From: Archegozetes longisetosus
Lineage: Eukaryota > Arthropoda > Arachnida > Sarcoptiformes > Trhypochthoniidae
Assembly: GCA_018873245.2 (NCBI GenBank)
Contig: JAEMBT020000008.1
Coordinates: 11,073,172-11,137,171 of the forward strand
Length of the DNA stretch: 64,000 nucleotides
Direction of reading: 5' to 3'
Within the stretch, counting starts at the first letter, position 1, and every line of letters begins with the position of its first letter. The translations under genes were made by a program, and so were the position numbers. This document shows, one piece after another, positions 12,420 through 25,363 of the stretch. Below the pieces are notes generated by a model that was not told the origin of the DNA, did no database searches, and saw only the letters and a program-made list of their open reading frames with translations.

Positions 12420-15097
12420 TGTTACAGTCAAAGTATGAAATTCAGTCATTCTATAAAATGACCAAAATATCCAGTCAAAGTATTAAATAATTCTTTCTAA
12501 ATAAGTTTTCACACTTTGACTGGTCATTATGTATAACGACTAGTGGTTATATGAAATGACTATTGACAGTAAGTCAAAGTATATAAAGTATTCAATTCAG
12601 CTTATTTAAAACTATTGAAGATAATTTTTTTTCGCTTACAACGAATTAGCAAAAAGAACTATAAGAAATTAATTTTTTGAAATTATTATAGTTTATTGTT
12701 ATTAAAAATTGTAAAATCCCCGAAATATAAAAATCAAATTATGTGAGTATCAATGAAAACTCATAAAGAAGTCTTTCATTTGTTGCAACATGAAGTACTT
12801 GAATGGCATTTAGAATTACAAAGGACTTTTTTCTCATGCACACACACTTTCCGCTTTTGCACTTGGATTTACATGAGCACTTTACAAATCCTTGTCCTGA
12901 ACCAGTTGACTGGGCTGATGCCACAGATCGTAGTGAAACGTCGTCTTGTGGAACTTCGTTAATTTTTATTGATCTTTGTCCACAAATACTGAATTGAGAA
13001 CGTGAATACATTTGTTTAATGATACCATTTCTGGTTCCAAGTCTATAATAACCATTATTAACTTCCATGACGACTGCTAATATAGAACGTGCATCACCGC
13101 GACCACGATCTACACCTGGTACTGGGATGCGTACAGTTGATCCTACTGCAGCCGGAGGATAATTTGCGTCTGATATCGTCTTCATTCTTTTGGCCTGTTG
13201 CTTTAGGCCATCGTGTGCTTCCTTTCTATTCTCATTGATCTTATTCTTCCTGTGACAGATCAAACACATCAATTGTTTACTATATCCTTCCGAATCGTCA
13301 TCTTCCAGACTTTTACCACAAATGACATGAACATGATTGTGGCACATTGTGCACATGTGTGCCCCATCATACTCTTTTTGACATACATTACATTGTAAAA
13401 TTTCCACAGCTAATGATTCTGCAGAATTTTCATAATTTGATAGCTCTTCAGCATTACTTTCAATTATATTTGTTGGTACTTTCATTGATTTTAATATGGC
13501 CTCTAACTGTTCCTCATCACTTATAATTGGCAAAATACCACTTGGAAAACAGGATGTAGCAAGACCAACTTTGACACTTGAACCAAACATTGCTTGATAT
13601 GGTGATCGTTTAATTCCCGAATGGTAAGCTCTGTTTTTCATGAACTGTACGAAACGTAGGCCTTCGCTCCATTTACCAGTTTTGTTTTCTTGCATCCACG
13701 TAGTGAGCATGTTCTCAATGTCTTGATTTGCACGCTCAACACTACCTTGACTTTGACTGTGGCGCGGTTTTCCGTGAACTATCTTAAGATCAGGCCACAT
13801 TTTAGTTAAACTTTCCACGATTTTGTTGGAAAATTCTCTTCCATTATCAGACTGAAGAACATTCGGTGCACCAATTAGAGTGAAAATGTCTATTAAGTTG
13901 TAAGCAACTTCTTCGGCACGCTTTGTTTAAAGTGGTCGAATCACAACAAACTTTGTCAGGTGATCTTGATAGACCATGATAAACTTATACTTTCCATCAG
14001 GATGAGACTGAAAGTCAATGAGATCAACTTGACAACGAGAATTGAGTTCAGAAAACACCATAGGTCTGACAACAATTCCCTTTTTTGAACTTTTTTGTTT
14101 CTGAAGACATGGTTCACAGAGTTCTAAGAAAGTTTTAATATCAGATCTCGTAATGTTCTTGTATTTTCTGCGTAATTCCTTTACCATCCGATCCCTTCCT
14201 CCATGACCAATTGAAACATGTGTACGATGCAGCACATCAAAGAGCTCTTCATCAGTTACATAATAAATAATAACATTTGCGTCTTCTTTTAGTGGAAAGA
14301 TTAGTTTCTGGTTATTTTGCACCATTATTACATCGTAATGTTTTAAGAGCCAGTAATCGCGAGGCTTTTTGTTTGATTCACTTTTTACCTTTAATACATC
14401 TCGAATGAGTTTCTGATATTTATCATTGCTCAATGCGCTACTATTTATTGACATCGTTTTCCTATTTTCTATTAATTTATCCTTAAATCACTCTTTCATT
14501 ACAGTTAATTGAGAAATAGCACTAGTGTTTTCTTCACTAGTTGTCATTTTGATAAGCTATAATTTAGATAGGTAGACTCCAATTTTATAAGTTTAAATTT
14601 TGTTTACAGTATTACCCTTATTAACACAAATTATAAACAATAATAACCATTAAATTCATCACAATAATATTTGTTAAGAAATTCAGTTTCAAGAACAAAC
14701 TCAATAATATAGAGATAAATTGCAAAACAACACATTAGTTTGAAAGCATGTGAGTTCAGCTTAAAAAAGATAAATGGATTAAATAGAATTTGTCATATTC
14801 CGAGGTTATACTTAACTAAATATGAGCTATGATAGTTACAAAGGGACTCACGAACTTAAATAAACTTTAATTGTTATTTACTCAATACTGCATAAGCATA
14901 TTTATAAATTTTATTCTTATTTACTTAAGCATTTCACACATTGACTGCCTTTCGTAAGTTATTATACATAATGACTAGTCAAAGTGTGAAAACTTATTTG
15001 AAATGAATTATTTAATACTTTGACTGGATATTTTGGTCATTTTATAAAATGACTATTCATTCTATAGAATGACTGATTATACACTTTGACTGTAACA
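12420..15097 (-). mobile_element. Ginger-like DNA transposon with 4-bp TSD
   Basis: The ends are TGTTACAGTCAAAGT and the inverse ACTTTGACTGTAACA. The inverted similarity extends about 120-140 bp inward with one small indel. TATA flanks both sides (12,416-12,419 and 15,098-15,101), giving a 4-bp target-site duplication. Ends of the TGTNR type, a 4-bp duplication and a retrovirus-type integrase as transposase together fit the Ginger class of cut-and-paste transposons. It split an older copy of the NRF upstream block. Confidence 0.8.
12776..14454 (-). pseudogene. Integrase-like transposase (KRBA2/SCAND3-like), disabled
   Basis: One frame from the ATG at 14454 covers, in order, an HHCC zinc-binding region (HRTHVSIGHGG ... 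CEPC), an rve-type DDE core (QVDLIDF, LQSDNGREF, QGSVERANQDIE), a PHD/RING-like Cys-His region (CNVC ... CTMC ... CLIC) and a Cys-rich tail. Two lesions are visible. One is an in-frame TAA at 13,927-13,929, just before TKRAEEVAYN. The other is a one-base shift near 12,830, after which the expected Cys-rich end (CNSKCHSSTSCCNK) is in another frame and stops at 12,776. The usual length is about 560-570 residues. It acts on the element's own ends; this copy is inactive but young. Confidence 0.85.
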
Positions 15098-15189
15098 TAT
15101 ACACACAAATCATTCAGTTTTTGTTCATAATTATCAGTACACCACTAAAGTATAAACAACAATGGCGGCACTCACACTTGAATAGCGTG

Positions 15190-15341
15190 TTCTGATAAAA
15201 ATGAACAAGAAATTCGCATTAAAAAAGAAATTGAAAGTATTTCAACCGATACTTTAAATTCGGTTTTAGGAAGCTTTTATAAAAGGATTCAGTACGTGAT
15301 AGCATCTAATGGTACACAGTTTGAAAATCTCATTAACTAAA
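15190..15341 (+). pseudogene. Possible transposase C-terminal fragment
   Basis: An open frame ending at 15,341 has SFYKRIQYVIASNGTQFENL, resembling the F..R...CI..NGGHFE.L tail common in Tc3/IS630-like and related arthropod transposases. No upstream domain survives. It sits between the Ginger-like element and the resumed NRF upstream block. Confidence 0.35.
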
Positions 15342-15429
15342 ACTGAGATATTATATTTTATGATTTTTAAAAAATTTGGTTATAATCATTAAATAAAATT
15401 TTATTAAACTTTAAAATCCTTCAAGACTT

Positions 15430-16040
15430 ATCTGCAGATTCAAAATATAAATTACTCAGTATAGACAAAGCAAAAATCAAACTTTCGGAAAATTTTAGAC
15501 AATAACTTGAACCTGTTTTATTTCAAGAAAATCATATGAAAACTATTTATCATCTTTCTGACCAAATGTAATTAGGTTAAAAAGAATTCGATTCATTTGT
15601 AAGTATTCTAGTATTAAAGTCTGAGGTCGAAGTTGTTTAGTATTTTTTCTGACCGTAAGTCGTTAAGTGTAACACTAAAATTCTTTTGATGCAAATTAAT
15701 TAATTTATGATTGAAGGAGAAACTTTCTGTTGATTTAAACTTATTTAATGGATTTGAATTAGGCCGTTCTTTAAGTTTAAGAAAATTTAGTCGGTCTAGG
15801 CTTACTGAAAAATAATGAACTTGTATTTCAGAGTGAGCGATGGCCAAACTCACTCAAAAATGAGTTCAATATCATTTTCCTTTATTTTTGAGATCATGTG
15901 CCCAACACATAAATGGGAGATGAAAATAGACAGAAAATCAATAGATGACTTCATTTTAACATGTCAACAATCAGCAATAATTTATCTATACCTTTTGCAA
16001 TTCATTTTTTATCAGGTATTTCCATCAAACAGTTTTCCGG
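15430..16040 (+). repeat. Diverged copy of the NRF upstream block, second part
   Basis: Continuation of the block interrupted at 12,360; it is collinear with 6,050-6,650. It includes the minus-strand frame 15614-15853, which retains NKFKSTESFSFNHKLI and LNDLRSEKILNNFDLR in the same register as at 6227-6418. The following stretch 16,041-16,505 holds nothing recognisable. Confidence 0.65.
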
Positions 16041-16506
16041 CGATGCATCTTATGAGTTGATTTAGGCGCTTTCTCTCATTTTCCTGATTCTAAGTTTTAC
16101 ATAATTTTTCGTAATGGCATAAAAGTATCATAAAGAGACAGTTTTGTTTAAGTGTCTGAGTAGTAATTGAAACTAAGCTAAGGATAGTATTAGGTCGCGA
16201 AGTAACCATGTGCAATTCTCACTTGGATTAAATTATTTTGGTGGAAGGACAGTAGCCTCTAAGTGACACCTCATAGGGTTAGATGAAAGACATCACTCAG
16301 CTTAACTTATAGATACGGAGATCAGTTAAAAATCGAGTTTCGACTTATTTGTCAAGTTCAAATTCCTTTCGGCGGAAGTGCGAGAAATAGTGTATTTCGT
16401 GCACATTGACGAACAGTTATCTAAACTAATTAACTTATTTCTTACTTAAGAAACAACATGATTCAAAATTTGAAATTGTCCGCTTTCTTATTGGTCACTT
16501 TATTTT

Positions 16507-16848
16507 AGCAATTGAGTGAAGGTATGCAATAACCAGTCATCCCTTGATCAGTATTGCATTTTTAAAAGGCCCAAATGTATTGATACGAACGATGCCTTTC
16601 GAAAGAATAAATCACTTATTACTTAAGAATATTATTTAAACTCATTCAATATATATTCAATTTTAGTTGTTTTGTTTCATTGAAACCTTTGTTTATCTAA
16701 TAAACAAATTTTAACTTAGTTTTAAACAACTCTTATTTAGTATATATTGTGCTTTGTCTCTACACTTATATAGTATTAGAAAGTTTTGTTTATATGCATT
16801 ACTGATCAAGAGATGACTGGTTACTGCATACCATCACTCAATTATATG
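16507..16848. mobile_element. MITE with about 50-bp inverted ends
   Basis: 16,509-16,559 and 16,796-16,846 are inverted repeats (cores GTATGCAATAACCAGTCATC and GATGACTGGTTACTGCATAC). The interior is about 235 bp and AT-rich. Its right end overlaps the start of the next, larger inverted repeat at 16,827. Confidence 0.6.
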
Positions 16849-18000
16849 TCAATTTCTATCCTATTAATTTTTATTTAAGAAATCAATTTGAAAATCAAGT
16901 GTGAGCTCACGTTCGCAGTAATCTGTGCATTATAGGCCAGTACCAGGTCATAAAAATTATTGAAGAAATACTGATTTTCCAAATATATATAATTTATAGT
17001 TAAAGAAATGACTCTCCGGTAATAAAAAGTAGTCAAATCAGTCTGTAATCAGTGGTTAATACTCCTTATTATCCTTAATAGAGCTGTAAACTCCATAATA
17101 CTTTTCTGGAAGGTTTATCAAAACCAGTACAAAACAGTCAAATCGGCTCGTAAGTTCGAGACCACTTCTATCCGGTGGCAAAGTATACAATTCGTAAAAA
17201 ATGGTCGAATTAAACTTTATACTTAAAATCTATGGCATAACTTGAACTAATTATGATTACTGCAGATAAAAATCAAGGAAAAAGACCGGTTTTCATCAAA
17301 AAGTCACTTCTCTACATATAATACAGTTGACAAAAGTTGATGAGAAGAGTCAGTCCTAGAAATTTTCAAATATTTTCTTATCTCAATGCATATTTTATTC
17401 CATTTTGATAACATTCTAAAGAAAATATTTCGAAATTAAATATTTCTAGTTTTAAAAAGAAGAGTAATTTACATAATAGGATGAATTATTGATTCAAACC
17501 TTCATATCGAATAATATTTTCAGGTAATTTAAAACTATGAAATATAAACTAAATAATTTCGAAACATTGAATAAGAGTCAATTTTTTTCAACTTGAAGAA
17601 GAAATTGTCACTTTCTCTCTAAAAGAATAAAATAAAAGTCAATTTGAAATAAAGTGTTCATTTTGTCCAAATCAATTTTTAGACTCAATCAATAGATTTT
17701 TCTAGCTATTACGCAGAACTGTCTTTTGGCATTCGTTTCACAACTCATTCATTACAAGAGTTATAAAAATAAAATAAAGGCATCACATCTAAAACCTTTT
17801 CTTTTCAAATGACGTCGAGTTTAGTTTCGCCTAAAAGCATTGGACTTGCAAATGAAAATATTTATGTATAATCAAACATCCGGAAACTCACTTGAAGTTC
17901 ACAAAATTCACTCGAATCAACTTGTTTTGCATCTGCGATATTTCTTCAGTTCCAATAGTCCTAAACTATTCCATACAGTAGTTTATTCTTTTTGAGATTT

Positions 18001-18108
18001 TTTGAACTATGTCTGTATAACATAACATGAATGATGATCCGCGTGAATGCAACAACATTGCTCACCAATTCCCAGATATTGTCCAACATTTATGGAATCG
18101 GTTATTAA
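18001..18108 (+). pseudogene. Arylsulfatase C-terminal relic
   Basis: The plus strand reads ELCLYNIT and, after a one- or two-base shift, NDDPRECNNIAHQFPDIVQH and LWNRL. This is the conserved segment near the end of arylsulfatase B-type enzymes (LYN-x-x-DP-E-NN-A). No other sulfatase part is present nearby, and the frame shifts inside the motif, so this is a fragment. The rest of 17,181-18,840 holds nothing else I recognise. Confidence 0.6.
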
Positions 18109-18842
18109 TAGGGCTTCAAATTTTGTGTGATCATATCTTTCCAGTAGTAAAACCTATCGCAATAAAACTCAGTACTTATACGAATCGCATGATGAACTTA
18201 TTTTTGAAATTTGAAATCACTAAAAATCACTCAATTCAGGGGTTTTACCACATAATCACGTAAATCAATAAAGTCACTAAATTAACAGTTTTCTCACTAA
18301 AATTCACTTTAAAACGTAGCTATTTTCAACTCCTTATCAAAAACAACGTAAATCTCGCGAAAAGTTGCTAGCATGATCTAACGATTGTGATTTCATTGTA
18401 ATGGAAACCTAGTCTACAGCCATTAGAATGGGCTAACCATCAGATCCTTTTGAACCTACAAATCCATACAAAGAAAAAACCGGCATTCTTTCTAAAGAAA
18501 CACTTGAAAGTACAATATTATTCACTTTAATTCTCTCCTAAATCAATTGTGTGATAAGTGATAATTTGATGCCCTTAATTTGAAACAATCTCGGGTTGTT
18601 CTTAACTTTAAAATGAGGTACACGTTGCTCTAAAATATCAACCAATTTTGATTTTCTACCACTTAATCACTCACTAAAACAAGAATAAAATCTATCACTT
18701 AGTTTTGATACCCAAGTTATTAGCTTTTAATAAGACTGCTGTCAAACCTGAAACTCAACCAAATGATCCTGAAGCTGACCCTAAACTACATAACTATGAC
18801 TGAAGTTGTTGGCGAGACTAGTATTCAAATTAAATATTAGAA

Positions 18843-18962
18843 TACAGTAAAACCTGTCCAACTTGAACATATAGTTAAATGATTTTAGAAATCAATAACA
18901 ATTAAGTCATCTTTCTGTGAGACTTTTGTATTATCTTCTAAAAAGTGCACATTTTACTGTAA
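18843..18962. mobile_element. Very short MITE-like element
   Basis: Begins TACAGTAAAACCTG and ends TTTTACTGTA, i.e. 10-bp inverted ends 120 bp apart. The start resembles pogo/Tc1-type termini. This is weak evidence because the repeats are short. Confidence 0.3.
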
Positions 18963-19340
18963 GTGTTTTCAAGCATTAAATGAGTCACGAAATATTGTAA
19001 AATAAAGTCAATAAAAATATATTTAAGTCAATAAGTCAAATAATTACATGATTTAAAAGTGTTTTCGTGCAAATTATAGCTTAACACTAATAAACTTAAC
19101 ATTCAGATGGGCCTTGGCTTCACTCTAGTTTTCCAATTGTGTCAATTTATAGAAAGCTTGGACTTTAACATTGAAAAACTGCTACATTCTATGAAGGCTA
19201 CCAGAGTTTAGGGCTTTTGAGCTATTAATAAAATAACAAACTTGTCTTTAAGAACTATTATATTCGAAACAATCACCAATGTTTTTAATTCAAACTGAAG
19301 GCTCTTATAACTTACATATAATAAAAGTCGATTAAAAACT

Positions 19341-20611
19341 CTTACCACTAATTATTGCTTAACCTCAGGTAGAAATTTTTGTGAAGCAAACGCTGTTATA
19401 ATCGATGTTTTTAAAATTCAAATAAGAAGGGGTACGAAAAGAATGTCAACTTCAGACTTGAAATGTGAATATAATTTAATGTGACTAACAGAAGAACTTA
19501 TAATCAAAGTATATTAAAATTTAGAGTATTATACTTTAAGTTTAGATCTACTAAAATATATATATTCAATTGGGTTCGACTAAACTAAAACTTTCGTCAG
19601 TATTAATATTTTGATAATTAATAGTAGCTAAACAATTATCACTTGGATATAAGATTGTTGTTTTATCTGAAGGCATCGAAATCTCAATTCTTTCCATCTA
19701 TTCGGGGCCATATTATGTACAAAGATACTGCTGATATCAAACCTAATGGCATGGGTCCGAAAATATTGGTATAGAAATGAGTAAAATTGTTATAAAATGA
19801 TTTGAATGAGTATTGCTATTTAAATAAGCTATGGCTAGCGCTCTTTCGGCGCTAATTAGTGCTAGAAAAGCTTTTATGCTGTGGTAAATCAGAAAGAGGT
19901 GGTCACACTTTTGTATTGTAAGAGATATTTTTTTGAATATTGGCTCATTTTAAAGATAATAACCTCTTACATATACTCCTATAATATCACAATAATATCT
20001 CAATTAATTTAGGAGAAATAAATTTTTTCAAAAGTTTTTATAATGTGTTCTATGGGAGAAATTGATCATTTCAAAAAATTATTTGAACCCCGCCCCCTGA
20101 TTTTTCTCTCGAGCTTTGGTGAGTTAAATGATAAAAATATAGGCTAAATTATATTTCGGAGACAAGTTGGTTCTAGACCTGGAAGTTAGTTAAAAATGAC
20201 TTTAAAAATTAAACACCAAATTTAACTAATGGGTAGACTTCCGAGAAGATGCCATGTTTTCTTCAACTCTTTTAAATCGCCACCTCCGAGTTTGAAATTT
20301 TATGTTCAAGTTCTACTCTCAATAATGATTCAGAAAATGTATATAAAGTTGAAGAAAACATGGCATCTTCTCGGAAGTCTACCCACTAGTTAAATTTGGT
20401 TATACTTTGGTTATATAAAGTATAATACTCTAAATTTTAATATACTTTGATTATAAGTTTTTCTGTTTGTCACATTAAATTATATTTATATTTCAAGTAT
20501 GAAGTTGACATTCTTTTCGTATCCCCTCTTTTTGTATTTTAAAAATATCAATATTAACTGCGTTTGCTTCACAAAAATTTCTACCTGAGGTTAAGCAATA
20601 ATTAGTGGTAG
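19341..20611. mobile_element. Foldback element with about 200-bp inverted ends
   Basis: 19,343-19,545 and 20,401-20,610 are inverse copies, containing CTACCTGAGGTTAAGCAATA at the right end. The interior of about 850 bp has no coding sign but holds a second, nearly perfect hairpin. It lies inside the larger inverted repeat 16,827-20,996. Long subterminal inverted repeats with no coding core fit a foldback or MULE-type non-autonomous element. Confidence 0.65.
20216..20399. repeat. Near-perfect 52-bp hairpin
   Basis: 20,216-20,267 pairs with 20,348-20,399 with one mismatch in 52 bases (core GGGTAGACTTCCGAGAAGAT); the loop is 80 bp. It is nested within the foldback element at 19,341-20,611 and may itself be a younger MITE. 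Confidence 0.8.
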
Positions 20612-20650
20612 TAATTTCTAGTGGTAGTCATTTCTAGTGGTAGTGCCACC
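20603..20650 (+). repeat. 16-bp tandem repeat, about three copies
   Basis: The unit AGTGGTAGTAATTTCT is repeated with one-base changes. It lies between the right end of the foldback element and the right copy of the 350-bp inverted repeat, so it probably arose at their junction. Confidence 0.6.
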
Positions 20651-21584
20651 GGATAGAAGTGGTCTCGAACTTACGAGCCGATTTGACTGTTTTGTACTGG
20701 TTTTGAAAAACCTTTCAGAAAAGTATTATGGAAATTACAACTCTATTAGGGATAATAAGAAGTATTAACCACTGATTACAGACTGATTTGACTACTTTTT
20801 ATCACCGGAAAGTCATTTTTTAACTATGAATTATATATATTTGGAAAATCAGTAATTCTTCAATAATTTGTATGACCTGGTACTGGCTTATAATGCACAG
20901 ATTACTGCGAACGTGAGCTCACACTTGATTTTCAAATTGCTTTCTTAAATAAAAATAAATAGGATAGAAATTGACATATAATTGAGTAATGGTATGAGAT
21001 TGAGTGTGTTTCAGGAGAACTGCAGAAAAATACGATATGAGAACAGGGTTTTCTCTATTTTCGGCTTTCCTGCCTATGTAAAAATTCATTATGCGTATCA
21101 GACTTCGGTATTCATGCCGGCAATCCGTAAACGATGCTGTCCGCCACTGCAATTAAAGTCTATTCATTACATTTCGTTTGTTATTAACTGTAAGAGTTTT
21201 TTAAAGAAAAATCACGTCAATTTTGAGAAAATCAATTGTGTTATCATGATTTCACAATTAAAAATTTTCGAATACAGTGAAGTTCGGATATTTTAAAACA
21301 ATTGAACCAATACGCCTTATTGACTATTAGAAAGTTAGGCCTAATTCATTATACTGTAGTATACTATGAGTTATACTAAAACATGCTTAAATTAAAAAGT
21401 TCAAAATCAAATTCAACTGGATGGGAGGCACTTTACAGCTTTGATGTCTTGTGTTTTTGAGTTTAGTAATTGCACTTTAAATTAATTGTTCTCAATACCT
21501 GTATTGTGTTTTCCTCATAGGAATAGATGATTGATTGAACTCGACAATATTTCGTGATTGCCTTAAAAGTTTTTGGTTTGTACT

Positions 21585-22090
21585 AGTCACAAAAACGAGA
21601 TCTCGTCTAATGAGACGGATGAGATGAGTTTCTTAAAATATTTACGGAACGAGACGAGATGAATAAGAAAAAATTTATTGAATAAAAATTGTTTACTACA
21701 TAGAAATAAATACAAATTTTGATGCTTTTTAATAAAAATTAATTGATCGATGTGTTCAGTGTTCAAAGGAATTTTTTTCCCTTCTTTCACATTGTTCTTT
21801 AGCGAGTATTTGAATATCAAGTTTACTTAAACTCATTTTTGCAGTAATAAATTGATTTTATATCAAAATTACAATTTAAATAAACAACTCAAACTAAAAT
21901 GCATAATTTTGAAATATTTTAACATGAAACATCAGCCCTAATCTTAGGATTAAGATAAGTGCTCCTCCAATTCACGAGACGAGACGGTACAAGATTTAAA
22001 ATTTAGAAAGAAATATGAGATGAGACGAGATTGTATTCGACTACACGAGACTGAGACGAGACCGAGATTTATAAAATCAAAAAATTTCAA
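21585..22090 (-). mobile_element. CTCGTCTC-rich non-autonomous element, right arm
   Basis: Inverse copy of the element at 9,690-10,195. Its internal frame (about 21,587-21,835, minus strand) has a frameshift relative to the left copy, so the intact MSLSKL start is no longer joined to the rest. End sequences GAGACTGAGACGAGACCGAG and the adjacent TAAAATCAAAAAATTT match the right end of the element at 53,270. Confidence 0.5.
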
Positions 22091-23587
22091 AACTAGTGTC
22101 TAAACAAACTTTAATTTTATTCCTTTTATCCACAGAACTTTGGACATTAACTCACCCACTACTCTACTACTCGAATATAATAGTTTATACATGATTAATC
22201 AAATCAGATGAACAATATTGTCAATCATTTTGACATATAATGATTCGAATGACATTTTTTCATTTAATTAACATGACTACGGATATAAATGCAAATCTTC
22301 AAAGATAATATATTAGAGCTGCTATAATATTCTCCTATAGTATAAAAAATTCATAATTTACATACAATGAGGCTCTGCATGAAACACATCCGAACAACTT
22401 TGAAACTTAATTGTCTCTTCCTTACATTTTCACAATTTCACTATCCTTTTGTTCTGTAACCTAATGGCGAATGAGTATTGATCTGCTTTCTACTCATATC
22501 GTTTATGCATAGCTTCCTAATATCATATGACAAGGTGTTTCTATCATTCAGATATTTGTTTCAATTATCACAACAATTGTCAAAAATAAACTGATTCTCA
22601 TAATTGTATATTAGCCTAAATTCTTGTGATTCACTAAAGAATTTTTAGTGGTCGTTACCGAATGGTCACTAGATTACCAGCTGGAAAAATAGGCAATTAA
22701 ACCAAATTAAATAGACATTGAGATACAGATTAAGGCTTGAGTTCAAATCAGAGCTGAAATGTAAATTTAAAACTATTTCTATGATCCAGACATATCAGTT
22801 ACACTGTGAATTGTGGAATAAATGTTGAATTTTAAAATCTCGAAAATGATTATATCTCACATGGACAACACATAAAGTAATTCAATACTTAAATATTCAA
22901 CATAAAGATAAATGTTTATGTATGTGTATCCCGTTTACGACCAGTTTGAGATTTGGTTTTATCTATTAATGTACTAAATCAATCATAAAAACTGATCAAA
23001 GTAACTAAAGATTAAAATAAGTCACAATATTCTTCATATGTAAATAATTTTTAGCTTTCTTTACAATTAATTAACTCAGATTTAATTGAAAGATATCATT
23101 CCAAACCTACAACTACTAAAGTTTATATAGAAAAGATGTTTGGCTCATAATTTTCAAATTAGTTTCAATCATTTTGTCAATCAAGTTATTAAAAGTAAGT
23201 GAAACAGGATTTTTGCAGAACTACCCAAATATATGCGTTGGTATTTCGCAGATATGCACTCAACTAAGATAGGCGACAATCAGTATTTGCCTCATATGTA
23301 TAGCATAGAAATTAACTAATTGCTTTATCCTTATCATATTGAATTATTTTATGCAGTTTGACTTTACGTTTCAGACCTATCAAGTCAATGATATACCACT
23401 ATTGCACTACTGGTTCTGGTTAGAAAATCAGACAGTTATTATGTTGAGGCTTACAAACCACATAGTTTTTGACTGAACAGTACAGACTTATCTATTCTGA
23501 CCAAATTCAAGGAAGCTCACAGTCATCACAAATGACTCAAAGACAGATACGTAACTATTGCGGATATGTTGAACAAGTCGAATTAGT

Positions 23588-23788
23588 ATGATTTTCCATC
23601 AAATCTATTCAATTAATCAGAAGCTACTCATTGCAAATTCTGTGAGCGTATTTCTAATTATTTTGCAAAATCAACCTATGGATACTTGTTTTCTCCGCCT
23701 GTGTTTTGCTAAGTGTAATTTTTTTACTCGTTTCACGGTTACTGTGATGCCAGAATATAAACATATACTCTTCACATTTTATCTCTAG
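23588..23788 (+). other. Short reading frame, 66 residues, right arm
   Basis: Identical partner of 7994-8194 and equally unrecognised. It starts at an ATG and ends FTFYL. There is no intron or promoter evidence. Confidence 0.2.
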
Positions 23789-24010
23789 AATCGACTTATG
23801 CATTTTATGTATAGAATGTCTAGAGTTTTCACCATTTATGATACTATTGTCCTTAGGGCTCTTAACAAACTTTAAATCTACGTGTTAAATGATTATTTTT
23901 ATTTTTTATTTGTCATCATATGGCAATATTATCCTAATTAAAGTGTAATCCATTGAGAAATAAATGAATCATTTTTTGACCCTGGCTCAAGCAAAATACT
24001 AAGGGAAAAA

Positions 24011-24766
24011 TTTTATTATTTTCTGAATTCTGAATGTTTTGAGAAAAGATAAGTTTGGAAGATACATTTTCTTTAAAACTATAGTCTTCTAGAGTTTTAG
24101 TCAAGTTATGATCTAACCGTAAGTCAATTTTGTTAAACCGATAAAAGCATTCAAACTTATAGTTTCGATTCTATTATAATATAGCTTTAGAAACTTAGTT
24201 ATATACGCTATCTCACCGTTTTCATCAGCGACTGCTTCAGAAGTAATCCTTTAACCCTTCGTAACAACTTAACTTCCGAAAACGTAAAATTAATTGTGGG
24301 GTAAAATGTTACCACGCGTTTTCCACGCTTTGCATCTGTTCCAGGTTAGATTGAATGTTATCAGAATCAAGTCATCAGCGGTTCAAATTGCTAGTAGCGA
24401 CATTATAGGACTGCGACACATATAGTAAACACAAAGCACTGCAACGTTAGGGCAAATTTTACCCCACAGTTGTGACGAAGTGTTAAAACAATTTCTACTC
24501 AAATCAATTTCACTTGGATTCAAAATTCTCATCAAAACAAATTTATTCAGATCATTTCTTTTAGAATTATTGTTCAAAACAATACTATTAATTTCTTTCT
24601 TGTCATTAATTGCTTTCGTATCTAAACTCTTAAGTTTATTATTATTTTGAACATTTTCAAATTTAATGCTAATAAACGTATCTCTACTTATAGTTATATT
24701 TGTTTCGCGAATATTTAACGAATCAAAACTATTGTTAACATTCAATTTAAGCCAAATACTTGCCAC
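24011..24766 (-). pseudogene. Leucine-rich-repeat protein relic, right arm
   Basis: Inverse partner of 7015-7770, with the same broken frames and the same LRR signature (LKLYYNRIETISLNAF). The lesions are shared with the left arm, so decay came before the inverted duplication. Confidence 0.6.
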
Positions 24767-25363
24767 TAACTTTGTATTGACTATAGTTTTTCACAAGTTA
24801 AGTACGGAATATTTTGATCACAAAAGCAAGGTTTTAAGTGTTCAGGTGATGGATACACACTAGGCGTTGGTATTTTTGTGAAAACTATTGTTGAAACAGT
24901 TGATGAGAAAATTAAAGCTATAATTGAAAAATGATGTTATTTAATTATGGATGAAACAGCAAACTTTTTCAATAGATATGTAGTGAATGTGTTGTCGGAC
25001 CGCTAAAAGGTCAGCTTATTAAAGAAACGTTCACAATAAAACGATACAACATTCATAGACACGTCATAATAGCCAAATAAATTAGAATTCAATAAAGTAA
25101 AAATTGTGGTTATTGTATGTCTAGTAGTCCAATTTAGGCTATTTTTTAATACTTAATAAAGAATGAATTGCAAATAGTGTAAGTAGATTATTATTGGCAT
25201 GTTCAAATTAAGTCATCTATGAGCTTTCACTCTATTTCAATTAGACATTCATATGTTACACACACGATCTTAATAATAAAGAAATATAATATTGTATTCA
25301 ATTTTTAAGTGAGTTTAACAGTTGCAGACTATGCAATACAAGTTCGTTATCTTTCTCTAAGCC

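Larger units (their letters stand above)
16827..20996. repeat. Inverted repeat of about 350 bp enclosing 3.5 kb
   Basis: 16,827-17,180 is an inverse copy of 20,643-20,996 with scattered differences. Shared landmarks are ACGTGAGCTCAC, TGGTACTGG and GGATAGAAGTGGTCTCGAAC. The right copy ends within a few bases of the inner border of the palindrome right arm (20,994). The enclosed DNA contains the sulfatase relic and a foldback element. It could be a large composite foldback transposon. Confidence 0.7.
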
